Assembly: GCF_900114265.1 (NCBI RefSeq)
Contig: NZ_FPKV01000003.1
Span: forward strand, 496,001 to 560,000
Direction: 5' to 3'
Origin: Flaviramulus basaltis
GTDB lineage: Bacteria > Bacteroidota > Bacteroidia > Flavobacteriales > Flavobacteriaceae
DNA length: 64,000 bases
The translations under genes and the position numbers were made by a program. The notes under the pieces were generated by a model, which saw only the letters and a list, made by a program, of their open reading frames with translations, was not told where the DNA came from and made no database searches. Positions 43,099 to 55,724 of the stretch are shown piece after piece; within the stretch, counting starts at the first letter, position 1, and every line of letters begins with the position of its first letter.

Positions 43099-45083
43099 AG
43101 TTTATTTTGGTAGCCTTTAATCTCATCACGCAATTTTGCAGCAATTATAAAATCTAAAGCCTTAGCTGCTTCTTCCATAAGTTTTCTTTTTTCACGAATT
43201 TTCTTTTCTAACTCACCTTTACTTAAATATTCGCTTTCAGGTTCCGCAGCTTTTAAAGCTTCCAATTCATAACTATATGTACTCACCGAGTTTTTAGATA
43301 ACGCATTATTCAAACTCTTATTTAATGCTTTTGGTTTTAAATTATGTTTGGTATTGTAAGCAATTTGCTTTTCGCGTCTGTAATTGGTTTCATCAATCGT
43401 TTTTTGCATGCTATTTGTAATTTTATCGGCATACATAATGGCTTTACCATTTAAGTGTCTGGCTGCTCTACCAACAGTTTGAGTAAGTGAACGAGCAGAA
43501 CGTAAAAATCCTTCTTTATCAGCATCTAAAATAGCAACCAAAGATACTTCAGGTAAATCTAAACCTTCACGAAGTAAATTAACCCCAACCAAAACATCAA
43601 ACAGACCTTTGCGTAAATCCTGCATAATTTCAACACGTTCTAGAGTATCAACATCACTATGTATATAACGGCATCGAATTTGAATTCTATCCAAATACTT
43701 GGTCAATTCTTCTGCCATTCTTTTAGTAAGTGTTGTTACAAGTGTTCTTTCGTCTTTCTCAATACGTTGATGTATTTCTTCAATTAAATCATCAATTTGA
43801 TTTAAACTTGGTCGTACTTCAATAATAGGATCTAGTAATCCAGTAGGTCGAATAACTTGTTCTACATAAACACCATCTGTTTTTTGCAATTCATAATCGG
43901 CAGGTGTCGCACTTACGTAAATGACTTGATTTTGTAAGGCTTCAAATTCTTCAAACTTTAATGGTCTATTGTCCATGGCAGCTGGTAATCTAAAACCATA
44001 TTCTACAAGATTTTCTTTTCTGCTTCTATCTCCGCCATACATGGCATGAACCTGTGAAATTGTAACATGACTTTCATCTACAACCATTAAATAATCATCT
44101 GGAAAATAATCTAATAAACAGAAAGGTCTTGTTCCCGGTTGTCTGCCATCAAGATATCTTGAGTAGTTTTCAATACCAGAGCAATAGCCTAATTCACGAA
44201 TCATTTCTAAATCAAATTCTGTGCGTTCTTTTAATCGTTTTGCTTCTAAATGTTTACCTATTTCTTTAAAATAATCATGTTGTTTTACTAAATCGTCTTG
44301 TATTTCTTTAATAGCACCTTGAAGTACATCAGGCGATGTAACAAACATGTTTGCTGGATAAATATTCAACATATCATATTTCTCAATAACTTGATTGGTT
44401 TGAATATTAAAAGATTCCATATCTTCAATTTCATCTCCAAAAAAGTGAATGCGAAAAGCATCATCTGCATAACTTGGGAAAATATCAACAGTATCTCCTT
44501 TTATTCTGAAATTACCATGATTAAATTCACCTTCGGTTCTCGAATATAAACTTTGAACCAGTTGATGCAATAATTTGGTTCTCGATATAACTTGGTCGCG
44601 CTTTAAGGTAATAACGTTTTTTTGAAATTCAACAGGATTACCAATACCGTATAAACAAGAAACAGATGCAACTACTAAAACATCACGTCTACCAGAAAGA
44701 AGTGAAGAGGTTGTGCTTAAACGCATCTTCTCAATTTCTTCGTTAATAGATAAATCTTTTTCTATATAAACACCAGAAACTGGAATATAGGCTTCTGGTT
44801 GGTAATAATCGTAGTATGATACAAAATACTCAACCGCATTCTCTGGAAAAAACTGTTTAAACTCTGAGTATAATTGAGCTGCTAGTGTTTTATTATGAGC
44901 TAAAACTAAGGTTGGTTTTTGTACTTCTTCTATAACATTTGCTACTGTAAAGGTTTTGCCAGAACCCGTTACACCAAGTAAGGTTTGATATTTTTCGTTG
45001 GAATCTAAACCATTAACTAGCTGTTTAATTGCACTTGGTTGATCTCCTGTAGGCTTAAATTCTGATTCAATTTTGAATTTCAT
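43080..45083 (-). CDS. uvrB: UvrABC nucleotide-excision repair subunit B
   Basis: 667 residues, full length. The damage-verifying helicase of excision repair, handed DNA by UvrA and positioning UvrC. Walker A GVTGSGKT at 37-44, beta-hairpin YYDYYQPEAYIP near 92-103, DESH near 340, helicase motif VI QTVGRAARHLNGKA near 540, and the C-terminal UVR coiled coil that binds UvrC (LMEEAAKALDFIIAAKLRDE near 635). A -7-like TAATTTTG lies only 5 nt before the ATG, too close to be convincing. Confidence 0.97.
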   Translation of the reverse strand: MKFKIESEFKPTGDQPSAIKQLVNGLDSNEKYQTLLGVTGSGKTFTVANVIEEVQKPTLVLAHNKTLAAQLYSEFKQFFPENAVEYFVSYYDYYQPEAYIPVSGVYIEKDLSINEEIEKMRLSTTSSLLSGRRDVLVVASVSCLYGIGNPVEFQKNVITLKRDQVISRTKLLHQLVQSLYSRTEGEFNHGNFRIKGDTVDIFPSYADDAFRIHFFGDEIEDMESFNIQTNQVIEKYDMLNIYPANMFVTSPDVLQGAIKEIQDDLVKQHDYFKEIGKHLEAKRLKERTEFDLEMIRELGYCSGIENYSRYLDGRQPGTRPFCLLDYFPDDYLMVVDESHVTISQVHAMYGGDRSRKENLVEYGFRLPAAMDNRPLKFEEFEALQNQVIYVSATPADYELQKTDGVYVEQVIRPTGLLDPIIEVRPSLNQIDDLIEEIHQRIEKDERTLVTTLTKRMAEELTKYLDRIQIRCRYIHSDVDTLERVEIMQDLRKGLFDVLVGVNLLREGLDLPEVSLVAILDADKEGFLRSARSLTQTVGRAARHLNGKAIMYADKITNSMQKTIDETNYRREKQIAYNTKHNLKPKALNKSLNNALSKNSVSTYSYELEALKAAEPESEYLSKGELEKKIREKRKLMEEAAKALDFIIAAKLRDEIKGYQNKLEKLKV

Positions 45084-45110
45084 TTTACAAAATTACACAA
45101 AATAAGTGTG

Positions 45111-47450
<2,340 letters not shown>

Positions 47451-47469
47451 AAACCGATTAATGTAAAAG

Positions 47470-47477
47470 CAAAAATA
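47470..47477 (-). promoter_or_regulatory. Candidate -7 element for the 779-residue T9SS gene
   Basis: TATTTTTG on the minus strand, 19 nt before the ATG at 47450. No -33 match. Confidence 0.4.
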
Positions 47478-47504
47478 GGGGTTTAAGTTAATATTTAAAG
47501 AATC

Positions 47505-50500
47505 TTATCTCTTTAATGCAAAATGACCTTTAAGATCAAAAGAGTTGCCATCTTGTATCACTTTAGCAATAAACCAATAATCATCAGAAGGCATATTTTG
47601 TCCGTTAAAAGTTCCATCCCAACCTATAGAAGTATATGGTAAAGTTTTTAGAAGTTTTCCATATCTATTATAAATAAAAACAACAGTTCCAGGAAGTTGA
47701 TTTATACCAATTATATGCCAAGTATCAGAATAACTATCACTATTAGGGGTAAAGAATTTAGGAGCATCAATAACGACAACATCTGTTGTAACATCTTTAC
47801 ATCCATTTAAATCTCTTATTGTAATCATATGAATACCAAATGTTACATTTTCAAAAACATTAGAGGTTTGTGGTTCACCATCATCTATTATAAAAACATA
47901 ATCACCTATTCCGTTAATATCAACTGTTATACTGTTTGGGTCCGCAAAATCTACAGTAGTAGTAAAGTTTATGTTGGCTTCTTCAGACTCTATAACACTA
48001 AAAGATTTTGTGTTAGAGCAATCATTTGATGTAGGGTTTGGAGTAGTTGCAGTGACCCAATAATCACCAATTTGTGATGGATCATCTAATTGAATTTGAA
48101 CTGTTGATTCTCCTGTAGACCATAAATAAGTATCGTTAGGATTACCTGTATAAGCATCTATAATTAAAGGTAAATCATTGTTACACAATGGGACTATATC
48201 ATCTATTGGTATTATAGGTAGTGCGTTTACGTAGGTTGTGAATTGTGAAATACCATAGCATCCAGTATTATTGTTTTCTAATCTTGCAAAAATTATATCT
48301 CCATTAAAAGCAGAATAAACAGTTGGTAAAGGATTGGTTGCAGTATTGGCATTATTAATATCATTATAATAGGTAACGGTGAAATTTGTTGGACTTAGTA
48401 AGCCTAAAACAGGATTATTTTGCATGGATAAATCGAAATCCAAAAAGCCATCAAAATCATCATCGCAGTCAATTAAATCTGGAGGAGTATTTGGTGTTGG
48501 GTTTTTGTTTATTTGTAAATTGAAAGATGATGTTATATAACAACCTGTTGAAATATGAAAAATTCTTATATAAATAACATGATTATTTGATGTATAATTA
48601 TATGTGTTATTTAAAGGTGCTACATTATTTTCAGCATCGTTATAAGTGCTATGATAAGTTATGTTTACCAGAGAAACATCATCAATAATTATTGAGTTTA
48701 CCAAAGATAAGTCGAAGGTATTAGTATCATTATCGCAAATATCTATTGTTCCTACATTATTAATTGGGGGAGGTAAATTAACAATAAGCTCTAAATCTAG
48801 AACGGTATAACAGCCTGTTAAAGTGTTAGCAATTTTAATATATATGGTTTTAGAATTTGAATTAAAATTTGTTGGATCTGGAATTTCATTAGTATTATCT
48901 AAACCATCGTTTTCGTTAATATCTGCTATGTTTTCAAAATAATTTACAATAAGATTACTTTGAACTCTGTCTAAAATTTGAAAATCGGCAGTGGTTAAAT
49001 CAAAAGTAGTAATACCATCATAATCTGCATCACAATTAATTAAAGGTTCTGAAACTTGAGTGACATCTGGACTTGCAATAATATTAATCCCTAATTCTTC
49101 AACAACATAACATAAAGAATCATCACTTTCAATTCTAATATATAAACTTTGCGGATTGGTAGCATTTGTATAGCTTAAAGGTAATGGGTTTGTATTGTTG
49201 CCAGCTTCATTTCGCGTTAAATGAAAAGAAATATTAAGCATATCTAGAGAGCCTTGAGATATTTCTGTAATTTTTTCACTTAAATCAAAAACATTTTTAC
49301 CATCATTACTATCATCATCGCATACTAAATAATCTATCACAGGATTATAAACGGGGTCTGGTGAAACTAGTAAGATAAACGAGTCATTACCAAAACAAGT
49401 TGGGTCGGTAATATTTTCAACACGTACATAAATGGTTTGTGGACTTGTTGTGTTTTGAAATAAATTATTTTTATCAATGGGGATAGTGTAAGCGCTATCT
49501 TCAAAATAAAAAACTTCTTTACCTGTTTGACCATTTAATATTTCTGCATCTTTATCGACTAATAAAAAATCAGCAAAAGTATCTCCATCATCTTCACATA
49601 CTTGAAAATCTGCTATAGTTGGAAATACAGGTAAAGTATTTATTATAGCTTCAAAAGAGACAATTGAATAACAATTTGTATTGCTTATATTGTCTTCTAC
49701 GCGAACATATATGGTTTGTGTATTAGTGTTATAAGCATCTCTTTGTGAGACAGGAATTATATTTGTATCTGCATCGGCATCTTCAAAAGAGGTGAAAAAA
49801 TCAATATCCACTCCAGTTGTACTTGATACAATTTCTAAAATTTTATTATTAAGGTTTACTGTATAAAAACCATCTTGATTATCATCACAAATAATAATAT
49901 CTGTTGGTTGTGTTGTTGTTGGAGCAACAAATATTTCGATTTGAAAGGGGTTTACTGTTGCACATCCTGAATTAACACTTTCAACACGGGCATAAAGCGT
50001 TTCTATAGAATTAGTATTAGTATAAAAAGGAGGTAACTGATTATTGGTGTTGTTGATTTCAGCATCTGTTTGATCAAGAAAATAAGTTACTGTAAAATTA
50101 GTGTTTCCGCTTGTTACAATTTCATCTATTGATGCTAAATCTATACTGGTTATACCATCGTCATCATCATCACAATATGGTATTGGATCAATCGGACTAA
50201 ATAATAGTATAGGATTTACTAGTAATGTTATTTCTGTGTTTTCAAGACACTCACCATCTTCAATTCTAATGTATAGAGTTTGTGGGCTTGTTGCAATATA
50301 TAATTGTGATTTATCTAATGCATTGACATTGTTGTTTCTATCGTCCTCGTCTTCAAAAAATGTAACGTTAATAGGGTTTGGTAAATCATTTGCAATAAAA
50401 AGCTCAACCGTATTTAGATTGAATGCTAAAGAGTCTGTTATATCTTCATTATCATCACAAAGCGCAAAATCACCAGTATCCGTTCCAGTTAATAATAGGT

Positions 50501-52394
50501 TGGTGTGAATTTCAAAAGGGATTATAGAAAAACAACCAGTTGAGTCATCTACAATTCTTAAATAAAGGATTGAAGAACCAGGTTCTATAACTGCGTTTGT
50601 GTATTGATAATTAGTTTCGTTAGCAATTACATTATCACCCGTTTCGGCATCTGTATAACTTACATGAAATGTAGTTGAAACACCTGTTAAGCCAGAAAGA
50701 ATTTCATTAATGACTTCGGTTAAATCAAAACTTGCATTACCATCTAAATCTCTATCACAGGCATCAATATACTGTGTATCTCTATTAACTACCGGACTAA
50801 CAGTCGTATTTACATTTAGAGTTGTTGTATTAACACAGCCTGTTGTAGTATCAACTACTCTAACATATATTAAATCTGATGGAGTATTTGTATTAATGTA
50901 AGGTGATGGTATGGGGTTGTCGCCAGTACTTACATCAAAAGAGTTGTAGTGATAACTAACCATAAGGTTATTATTCCCAGCTATGATTTCGCTGTCTTTT
51001 TGTGTTAAGTCTATTATTGCAAAACCATCAGGAGTATCATCTCCATCACAGACATTCAAACTGGTGGGCGTTACTATATTAGGAACAGGATTAACAATTA
51101 GATTAAAGGTAGTATATGAAAAACAATTGCTGTCATCATCATCTATTCTTACGTATATTGTTTGTGGATTTACAGTATTTGTAATTGGTGTTGTTATAGG
51201 ATTTAAATTATTTCTTGCATCAGCATCAGATAAATGATAACTATAATCATAATTTGTAAAAGGTATATTGTTTTCTAATTCGGTGTTTTTTGTGCTGAGG
51301 TCAAATGTTTCTACAGCATCGCTGCTTGTGTCATCACATAATTCATAATCGGTTATTGAGTTTATAGGTTCTTCTGTATTAAGAACAACAATAATTTCAT
51401 CTTGTTCAACGCAATTTATACCATTTACAGGCACAGAAACTTCTACTCTATAAGTACCACTTAGCACTGCATTTAAAGTAGGATTTATGGCCCCAGTAAT
51501 TAAAGTTCCATCTAAATACCAAGCATAAGATGCAATAGGATTTTCAATATCGGCATTTAAAGTTGCAAAAGCAGCACAAGTGGCAATGTCTTCACCTAAA
51601 TCTAAATTTTTAAAACTATCTCCCTCTATAAAAACTGCTGAGTCAAAAGTTCCATCGGTTTGATCTGCAATTATTAATTTAATATGATATGTAACATTTG
51701 GAACTATGCTTCCTGAGGCTGATAATACTGTTGTTCTTCCATTATAATTTGTGTCACCAACATTATAGCCATCAAAATACTGATCGTTTTGTGCCGCACA
51801 TACACCAAAAATTTCGTCATGTATAGTATTGGTGTTTACAGGTGTTGATGTGCCTGGAACTAATGCAATGTTTTGATAAGGGTTTGTTGTACCGGCTTCT
51901 TTAATAAGAAAAACAAAACCATCAGAAAATTGGCAAGGGTTAATACCAAAATATTCCTCTGATGCTAATAAATAATTAAATTGAAATTGATTTGAAATTG
52001 ATATAAAATCGAATTCTATAGATGTTGCATTTACCGTATTTGTTATGCCTAATGCAGTTTCTAAATCTGGATCTGTACCCCATGCCGTTGAGCCTTCACT
52101 TAGCGTTGGAGTCCTAAGAGCATTTCCGCCAGAGCCAGCACTACCAGTAGATAACATAATGCCTTTTTCAAAAGGAAAATTTGAACTTGCTCTTTCAAAA
52201 TAGGCATAACTTGGAAATCCACTAGAACTACCATTAATTGAAGAGCTTATATTTGATATGTCTCCACAGCCATTAACTAGATTGTTTTCTATAAGAGGTT
52301 GTAAACCTACAGTATCATCTACAGAAATTTGTTGAGAAAAAACAGAATTACTACTGCAAACGAGTATAAATAAGATGTAGTAAATAAATCTCAT
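47505..52394 (-). CDS. Giant T9SS type B surface protein with 11 Cys-DxDxDG modules (1,629 aa)
   Basis: Start placed at ATG 52394 because it opens a signal peptide (FIYYILFILVCSSNSVFSQQ) and because a -7 element overlaps the alternative ATG at 52430. Choice-of-anchor L domain at about 25-260 (YFERASSNFPFEKGIMLSTG; EEYFGINPCQFSDGFVFL), Ig-like linker, then eleven modules of about 85-100 residues (345-1,400), each opening with a Cys-Asp-rich loop such as CDDDDDGITSIDL or CDADYDGITTFDL and closing with TIYVRVE...C. An Ig/SprB-like region and the type B sorting domain (PKFFTPNSDSYSDTW ... LKGHFALKR) end it. Probably a calcium-stiffened surface fibre. Confidence 0.9.
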   Translation of the reverse strand: MRFIYYILFILVCSSNSVFSQQISVDDTVGLQPLIENNLVNGCGDISNISSSINGSSSGFPSYAYFERASSNFPFEKGIMLSTGSAGSGGNALRTPTLSEGSTAWGTDPDLETALGITNTVNATSIEFDFISISNQFQFNYLLASEEYFGINPCQFSDGFVFLIKEAGTTNPYQNIALVPGTSTPVNTNTIHDEIFGVCAAQNDQYFDGYNVGDTNYNGRTTVLSASGSIVPNVTYHIKLIIADQTDGTFDSAVFIEGDSFKNLDLGEDIATCAAFATLNADIENPIASYAWYLDGTLITGAINPTLNAVLSGTYRVEVSVPVNGINCVEQDEIIVVLNTEEPINSITDYELCDDTSSDAVETFDLSTKNTELENNIPFTNYDYSYHLSDADARNNLNPITTPITNTVNPQTIYVRIDDDDSNCFSYTTFNLIVNPVPNIVTPTSLNVCDGDDTPDGFAIIDLTQKDSEIIAGNNNLMVSYHYNSFDVSTGDNPIPSPYINTNTPSDLIYVRVVDTTTGCVNTTTLNVNTTVSPVVNRDTQYIDACDRDLDGNASFDLTEVINEILSGLTGVSTTFHVSYTDAETGDNVIANETNYQYTNAVIEPGSSILYLRIVDDSTGCFSIIPFEIHTNLLLTGTDTGDFALCDDNEDITDSLAFNLNTVELFIANDLPNPINVTFFEDEDDRNNNVNALDKSQLYIATSPQTLYIRIEDGECLENTEITLLVNPILLFSPIDPIPYCDDDDDGITSIDLASIDEIVTSGNTNFTVTYFLDQTDAEINNTNNQLPPFYTNTNSIETLYARVESVNSGCATVNPFQIEIFVAPTTTQPTDIIICDDNQDGFYTVNLNNKILEIVSSTTGVDIDFFTSFEDADADTNIIPVSQRDAYNTNTQTIYVRVEDNISNTNCYSIVSFEAIINTLPVFPTIADFQVCEDDGDTFADFLLVDKDAEILNGQTGKEVFYFEDSAYTIPIDKNNLFQNTTSPQTIYVRVENITDPTCFGNDSFILLVSPDPVYNPVIDYLVCDDDSNDGKNVFDLSEKITEISQGSLDMLNISFHLTRNEAGNNTNPLPLSYTNATNPQSLYIRIESDDSLCYVVEELGINIIASPDVTQVSEPLINCDADYDGITTFDLTTADFQILDRVQSNLIVNYFENIADINENDGLDNTNEIPDPTNFNSNSKTIYIKIANTLTGCYTVLDLELIVNLPPPINNVGTIDICDNDTNTFDLSLVNSIIIDDVSLVNITYHSTYNDAENNVAPLNNTYNYTSNNHVIYIRIFHISTGCYITSSFNLQINKNPTPNTPPDLIDCDDDFDGFLDFDLSMQNNPVLGLLSPTNFTVTYYNDINNANTATNPLPTVYSAFNGDIIFARLENNNTGCYGISQFTTYVNALPIIPIDDIVPLCNNDLPLIIDAYTGNPNDTYLWSTGESTVQIQLDDPSQIGDYWVTATTPNPTSNDCSNTKSFSVIESEEANINFTTTVDFADPNSITVDINGIGDYVFIIDDGEPQTSNVFENVTFGIHMITIRDLNGCKDVTTDVVVIDAPKFFTPNSDSYSDTWHIIGINQLPGTVVFIYNRYGKLLKTLPYTSIGWDGTFNGQNMPSDDYWFIAKVIQDGNSFDLKGHFALKR
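48200..51360 (-). repeat. Eleven tandem ~95-residue modules
   Basis: Approximate extent of eleven consecutive protein repeats, each about 285 bp, sharing the start (Cys, then D-x-D-x-D-G or a variant, F-D-L) and the end (T/N-P-Q-T-I/L-Y-V/I-R, then Cys). Sequence between the conserved ends is diverged, so these are old or recombining repeats rather than fresh copies. Confidence 0.85.
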
Positions 52395-52427
52395 ATATTG
52401 TAGGTTTTTCTCTTTGGGTTTTCTTGA

Positions 52428-52435
52428 CAAATATA
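52428..52435 (-). promoter_or_regulatory. Candidate -7 element for the 1,629-residue T9SS gene
   Basis: TATATTTG on the minus strand, exact match to TAnnTTTG. It overlaps an ATG at 52430, which argues that translation begins at 52394 instead. Confidence 0.45.
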
Positions 52436-52532
52436 ACTCTTTGTATACTAGTCATATTTTAAAGAAAAGTATATTTTTTTAAGGAAAGCACAAAAATAAT
52501 AGGTGGAAATGCATTTTAATTAGTTTTTATGT

Positions 52533-53263
52533 TTAATATTTAAGTGTGAAATGGTTTTTAAATATTCTGCCATCTTGCAGTTTTACTGAAAACCAATAAT
52601 CATCAGATGGAAGTTTTTCACCATTGAATAATCCATTCCAACCGTCACCTAAAGGATTCAATTCTTTTATTAATTTGCCAAGTCTATTAAAAATTTGAAT
52701 TTTAGTATTTGGTTGAAACATTTCTGATACACCAGATACTTGCCAAGTATCATGTATTCCATCATTATTTGGTGTAAAATATTTAGGAAATCCAATTACT
52801 GAAACTTGATCATTTACAGTACCACAATCATTTTTTATATCTTTTACAAAAACTGAATAAATACCAGGAGACACATTTTCAAATACATTACTTTCTTGAT
52901 AAGGATTTACAATCATATTAGTATTATCAACAAGTGTGTATTCATAAATTCCTTCACCAGAAACAAGAACAGTAATGCTGTTATTTTGAGAGGCATCTAT
53001 AATATTAATTTCCTCAAAAGTTGCTATGTTTGAGGCTTCAATAGTTATAGTTCTCTCTTTAGAACAACCGTTGGCATTAGTAACAGTGACAATGTAATTC
53101 CCAGTTTTATTTATTTGAATTTGATAAGTGTTTTCTCCATTAGACCAATTGTAAGTATAATTGCTTGACGAATCGTTTATTATAGCTGCATCAATAGGGA
53201 TGGTATTAGGAAACTCATTAAGACAATAATACATTAAGTCTTCTGTAATAATATCTGGTAATT
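52533..53263 (-). repeat. Duplicated 3' gene part, copy A
   Basis: The last ~245 codons closely match those of the 1,118-residue gene (54994-55724). By eye 93 of the last 102 residues are identical, and the DNA is similarly conserved; similarity falls off in the modules upstream. Confidence 0.85.
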
Positions 53264-54989
53264 CATCAACAGTAAGCACAACTTCGCTTATTCCATAGCA
53301 GTTATTAGTGTTTTCAACACGAGCGTAAATAGTTTGGGAATAGGGAATAGTATTGGTAAACGATGTTCCTAAATTATTTTGTTCTAAAAGCGCATCATCA
53401 TAAGTTTCATAATATGCTATATTTAAACCTGCAGGAAGCCCGTTAGTTACTATACCATCAGCATCATTTAAATTAAATAAATAAAATCCATCTTCAACAC
53501 CATCATCATCACATGCGGCTGGTAAAATAGCATCGTTAGAGTCTGTAACGCTAACATTTAAAGTTAACTCAGCATAACTAATACAATTGGTATTATTGTT
53601 AATAACTTCAACATAAATAATTTGTGGGTTACTAGTATTACTATATGAATCTCCATTTATTTCACTAGTTCTTGCAGGGTTAGTATAGAATTTGGTAGTT
53701 CTATCAGCAATACCACCAGTTAAATCATCATGAGCTTCGTTTAAATTAAATGTCGTAATACCATCAATTAATCCATCTTCATCACATTGTAATAGAGTGT
53801 GATTGAAAGCTTCGGGTGTTGGGTTTGTTACTAAATTTAAGGTTGTAATACTTTTGCAGTCTGGATTTAAAACATCTTCAATTCTTACATAAATTTCTTC
53901 ATTAAAGGCAATATTATTATAATATGAATTTGGAAGTGGTGCAGTTTTGTTTTCTGCATTTGTTTGATTTGCATAATATGAGATATTAAAATCTGATGGG
54001 TTTTGCCCATTTAAAATTTCATTATTTTTAGTGGATAGGTCAAATATAATTTGTCCATTTTTATCATCGCTATCATCTAAATTATCACATAGAATAAAAT
54101 TTGAGGGAGGTGTAAAATCTGGTCCAATATTTACGCTTAAATCAAAATTGGTTAATTCAAAGCAACCTGTTGTATTATTAGTTATTCGGGCATAAATAAT
54201 TTGCGGGTTTTTAATATTTGTATATGGCGAATTGAGTTCTTTTATTCCAATATTAGCATCACTAGCAGACTCATGATAGGTTACAGAAACATCAGTTTGA
54301 GAACCAATAATAGATGTTGTATTATCTGTTAGATTAAAGCTTGTGAATTCATCTGTAAATGGTGCACTCACATCACAACTTTCTAAATTTAATGGAGTTC
54401 CTATTTTGGTTGATTGATCTGTTGGAGGATCAGAAAATTGAGCACTACCTGTCCATTCTAAGCTAAAAGGACTATTGCCAATTGGTCTATCAATTACAAT
54501 AAAGTATGTTTCGCCAGCTTGAACATCAAGCCATCTAACAAAGCTGTCACCAGCAGAACCTGGCCCTTCAGATGTGTCAGAAGATGAGCTATTCATACCG
54601 GTTAAATTATTTCCTTGATTTGCGGCACTAGGATTGGTTGATGAACATCTAATAGCTTGTCCTATGTTGCCACAAGTAGCGTTTGGACCAAAGACGAAAA
54701 AATCATAGTCTTCAGTTATATTAGTACTTTGGGGTGTAAGAGTAAAGCCTAAGGTTCCATTTGTTACTGTTGTAACTTTAAGCCAAACACTATTACTTTC
54801 TCCTAAACTGCCTCCTCCAAATCCACAGACATTCGTGCCATTTAATTCTTGGTTTCCGAAACCATTTACATCTAAGTTGATATCTGAATTTCCGCAAGCA
54901 ATAATAGCTTCTATACAATCATTTTGTGTAAAACAAAAGTTTGAATAAAAGATAATTACAATTAGAAGTGATTTTAGTACTAATTTCAA
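52533..54989 (-). CDS. T9SS type B surface protein with four Cys-DxDxDG modules (818 aa), TTG start
   Basis: The likely start is TTG 54989 (MKLVLKSLLIVIIFYSNFCF as read), which gives a proper signal peptide and lies just 4 nt past the upstream gene's stop at 54994; in-frame ATGs farther up would all overlap that gene's conserved C-terminus and add unrelated residues. After the signal comes a T9SS-associated N-terminal domain (about 30-200, with VWLKVTTVTNGTLGFTLTP), four modules (about 210-590), an Ig-like region and the type B sorting domain. The last 245 residues are near-identical to those of the next gene, so a recent duplication is implied. Confidence 0.85.
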   Translation of the reverse strand: MKLVLKSLLIVIIFYSNFCFTQNDCIEAIIACGNSDINLDVNGFGNQELNGTNVCGFGGGSLGESNSVWLKVTTVTNGTLGFTLTPQSTNITEDYDFFVFGPNATCGNIGQAIRCSSTNPSAANQGNNLTGMNSSSSDTSEGPGSAGDSFVRWLDVQAGETYFIVIDRPIGNSPFSLEWTGSAQFSDPPTDQSTKIGTPLNLESCDVSAPFTDEFTSFNLTDNTTSIIGSQTDVSVTYHESASDANIGIKELNSPYTNIKNPQIIYARITNNTTGCFELTNFDLSVNIGPDFTPPSNFILCDNLDDSDDKNGQIIFDLSTKNNEILNGQNPSDFNISYYANQTNAENKTAPLPNSYYNNIAFNEEIYVRIEDVLNPDCKSITTLNLVTNPTPEAFNHTLLQCDEDGLIDGITTFNLNEAHDDLTGGIADRTTKFYTNPARTSEINGDSYSNTSNPQIIYVEVINNNTNCISYAELTLNVSVTDSNDAILPAACDDDGVEDGFYLFNLNDADGIVTNGLPAGLNIAYYETYDDALLEQNNLGTSFTNTIPYSQTIYARVENTNNCYGISEVVLTVDELPDIITEDLMYYCLNEFPNTIPIDAAIINDSSSNYTYNWSNGENTYQIQINKTGNYIVTVTNANGCSKERTITIEASNIATFEEINIIDASQNNSITVLVSGEGIYEYTLVDNTNMIVNPYQESNVFENVSPGIYSVFVKDIKNDCGTVNDQVSVIGFPKYFTPNNDGIHDTWQVSGVSEMFQPNTKIQIFNRLGKLIKELNPLGDGWNGLFNGEKLPSDDYWFSVKLQDGRIFKNHFTLKY

Positions 54990-54993
54990 CAGT

Positions 54994-55724
54994 TTAGTAT
55001 TTAAGAGTGAAATGATTTTTAAAAATTCTGCCATCCTGTAGTTTAATAGAAAACCAATAATCATCAGTTGGAAGTTTTTCTCCATTGAATAAACCATTCC
55101 AGCCTTCGCCTAAAGGATTTAGTTCTTTTATTAATTTTCCAAATCTATTAAAAATAAGGATTTTGGTATTTGGTTGAAACATATCTGAAACACCTAATAC
55201 TTGCCAAGTATCATGTATACCATCGTTATTTGGTGTGAAATATTTAGGAAAACCAATAACGGAAACTTGATTGTTAACTATACCACAGTCATTTTTTATA
55301 TCTTTTACAGCAATTGTATAAATACCTGGATATACATTATCAAATACATTACTGTCTTGGTAGGGTTTTATAACATTCATATTAGCATCTAGTAGACTAA
55401 ATTCATATTCACCTTCTCCTGAGACAAAAACTGTAATAGTATTGTTTTCAGATACATCAGTAACTTTAATTTCGTTGAAACTTGCAGTGTTTGAAGGTTC
55501 TATGATAATTGTTCTGTTTTTAGAACACCCATTTAAATTTGTAACTGTTACGTTATAAATATTTGGTTCGTTTATTTGAATTTCATAAGTACTCTCTCCA
55601 TTCGACCAATTATATGTATAATTATCAGAAGTGTCATTGATAATAGCCGTATCAATTGGAATGGTTTCTGGAAATGTATTTAAACAATAATACATTAAAT
55701 CTTCAGTAACAATATTTGGTAATT
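54994..55724 (-). repeat. Duplicated 3' gene part, copy B
   Basis: Partner of 52533-53263. Two same-orientation copies 2.46 kb apart make this pair a likely site of deletion, duplication or conversion between the two surface-protein genes. Confidence 0.85.

Noticed and set aside
45088-45095. TAATTTTG on the minus strand before uvrB as a -7 element
   Set aside because: Only 5 nt from the start codon; a leader would be essentially absent, and no -33 is present.
50101-50508. 135-residue plus-strand open frame antisense to the giant T9SS gene
   Set aside because: Serine-rich, low complexity, produced by the repeated Asp/Thr codons on the coding strand.
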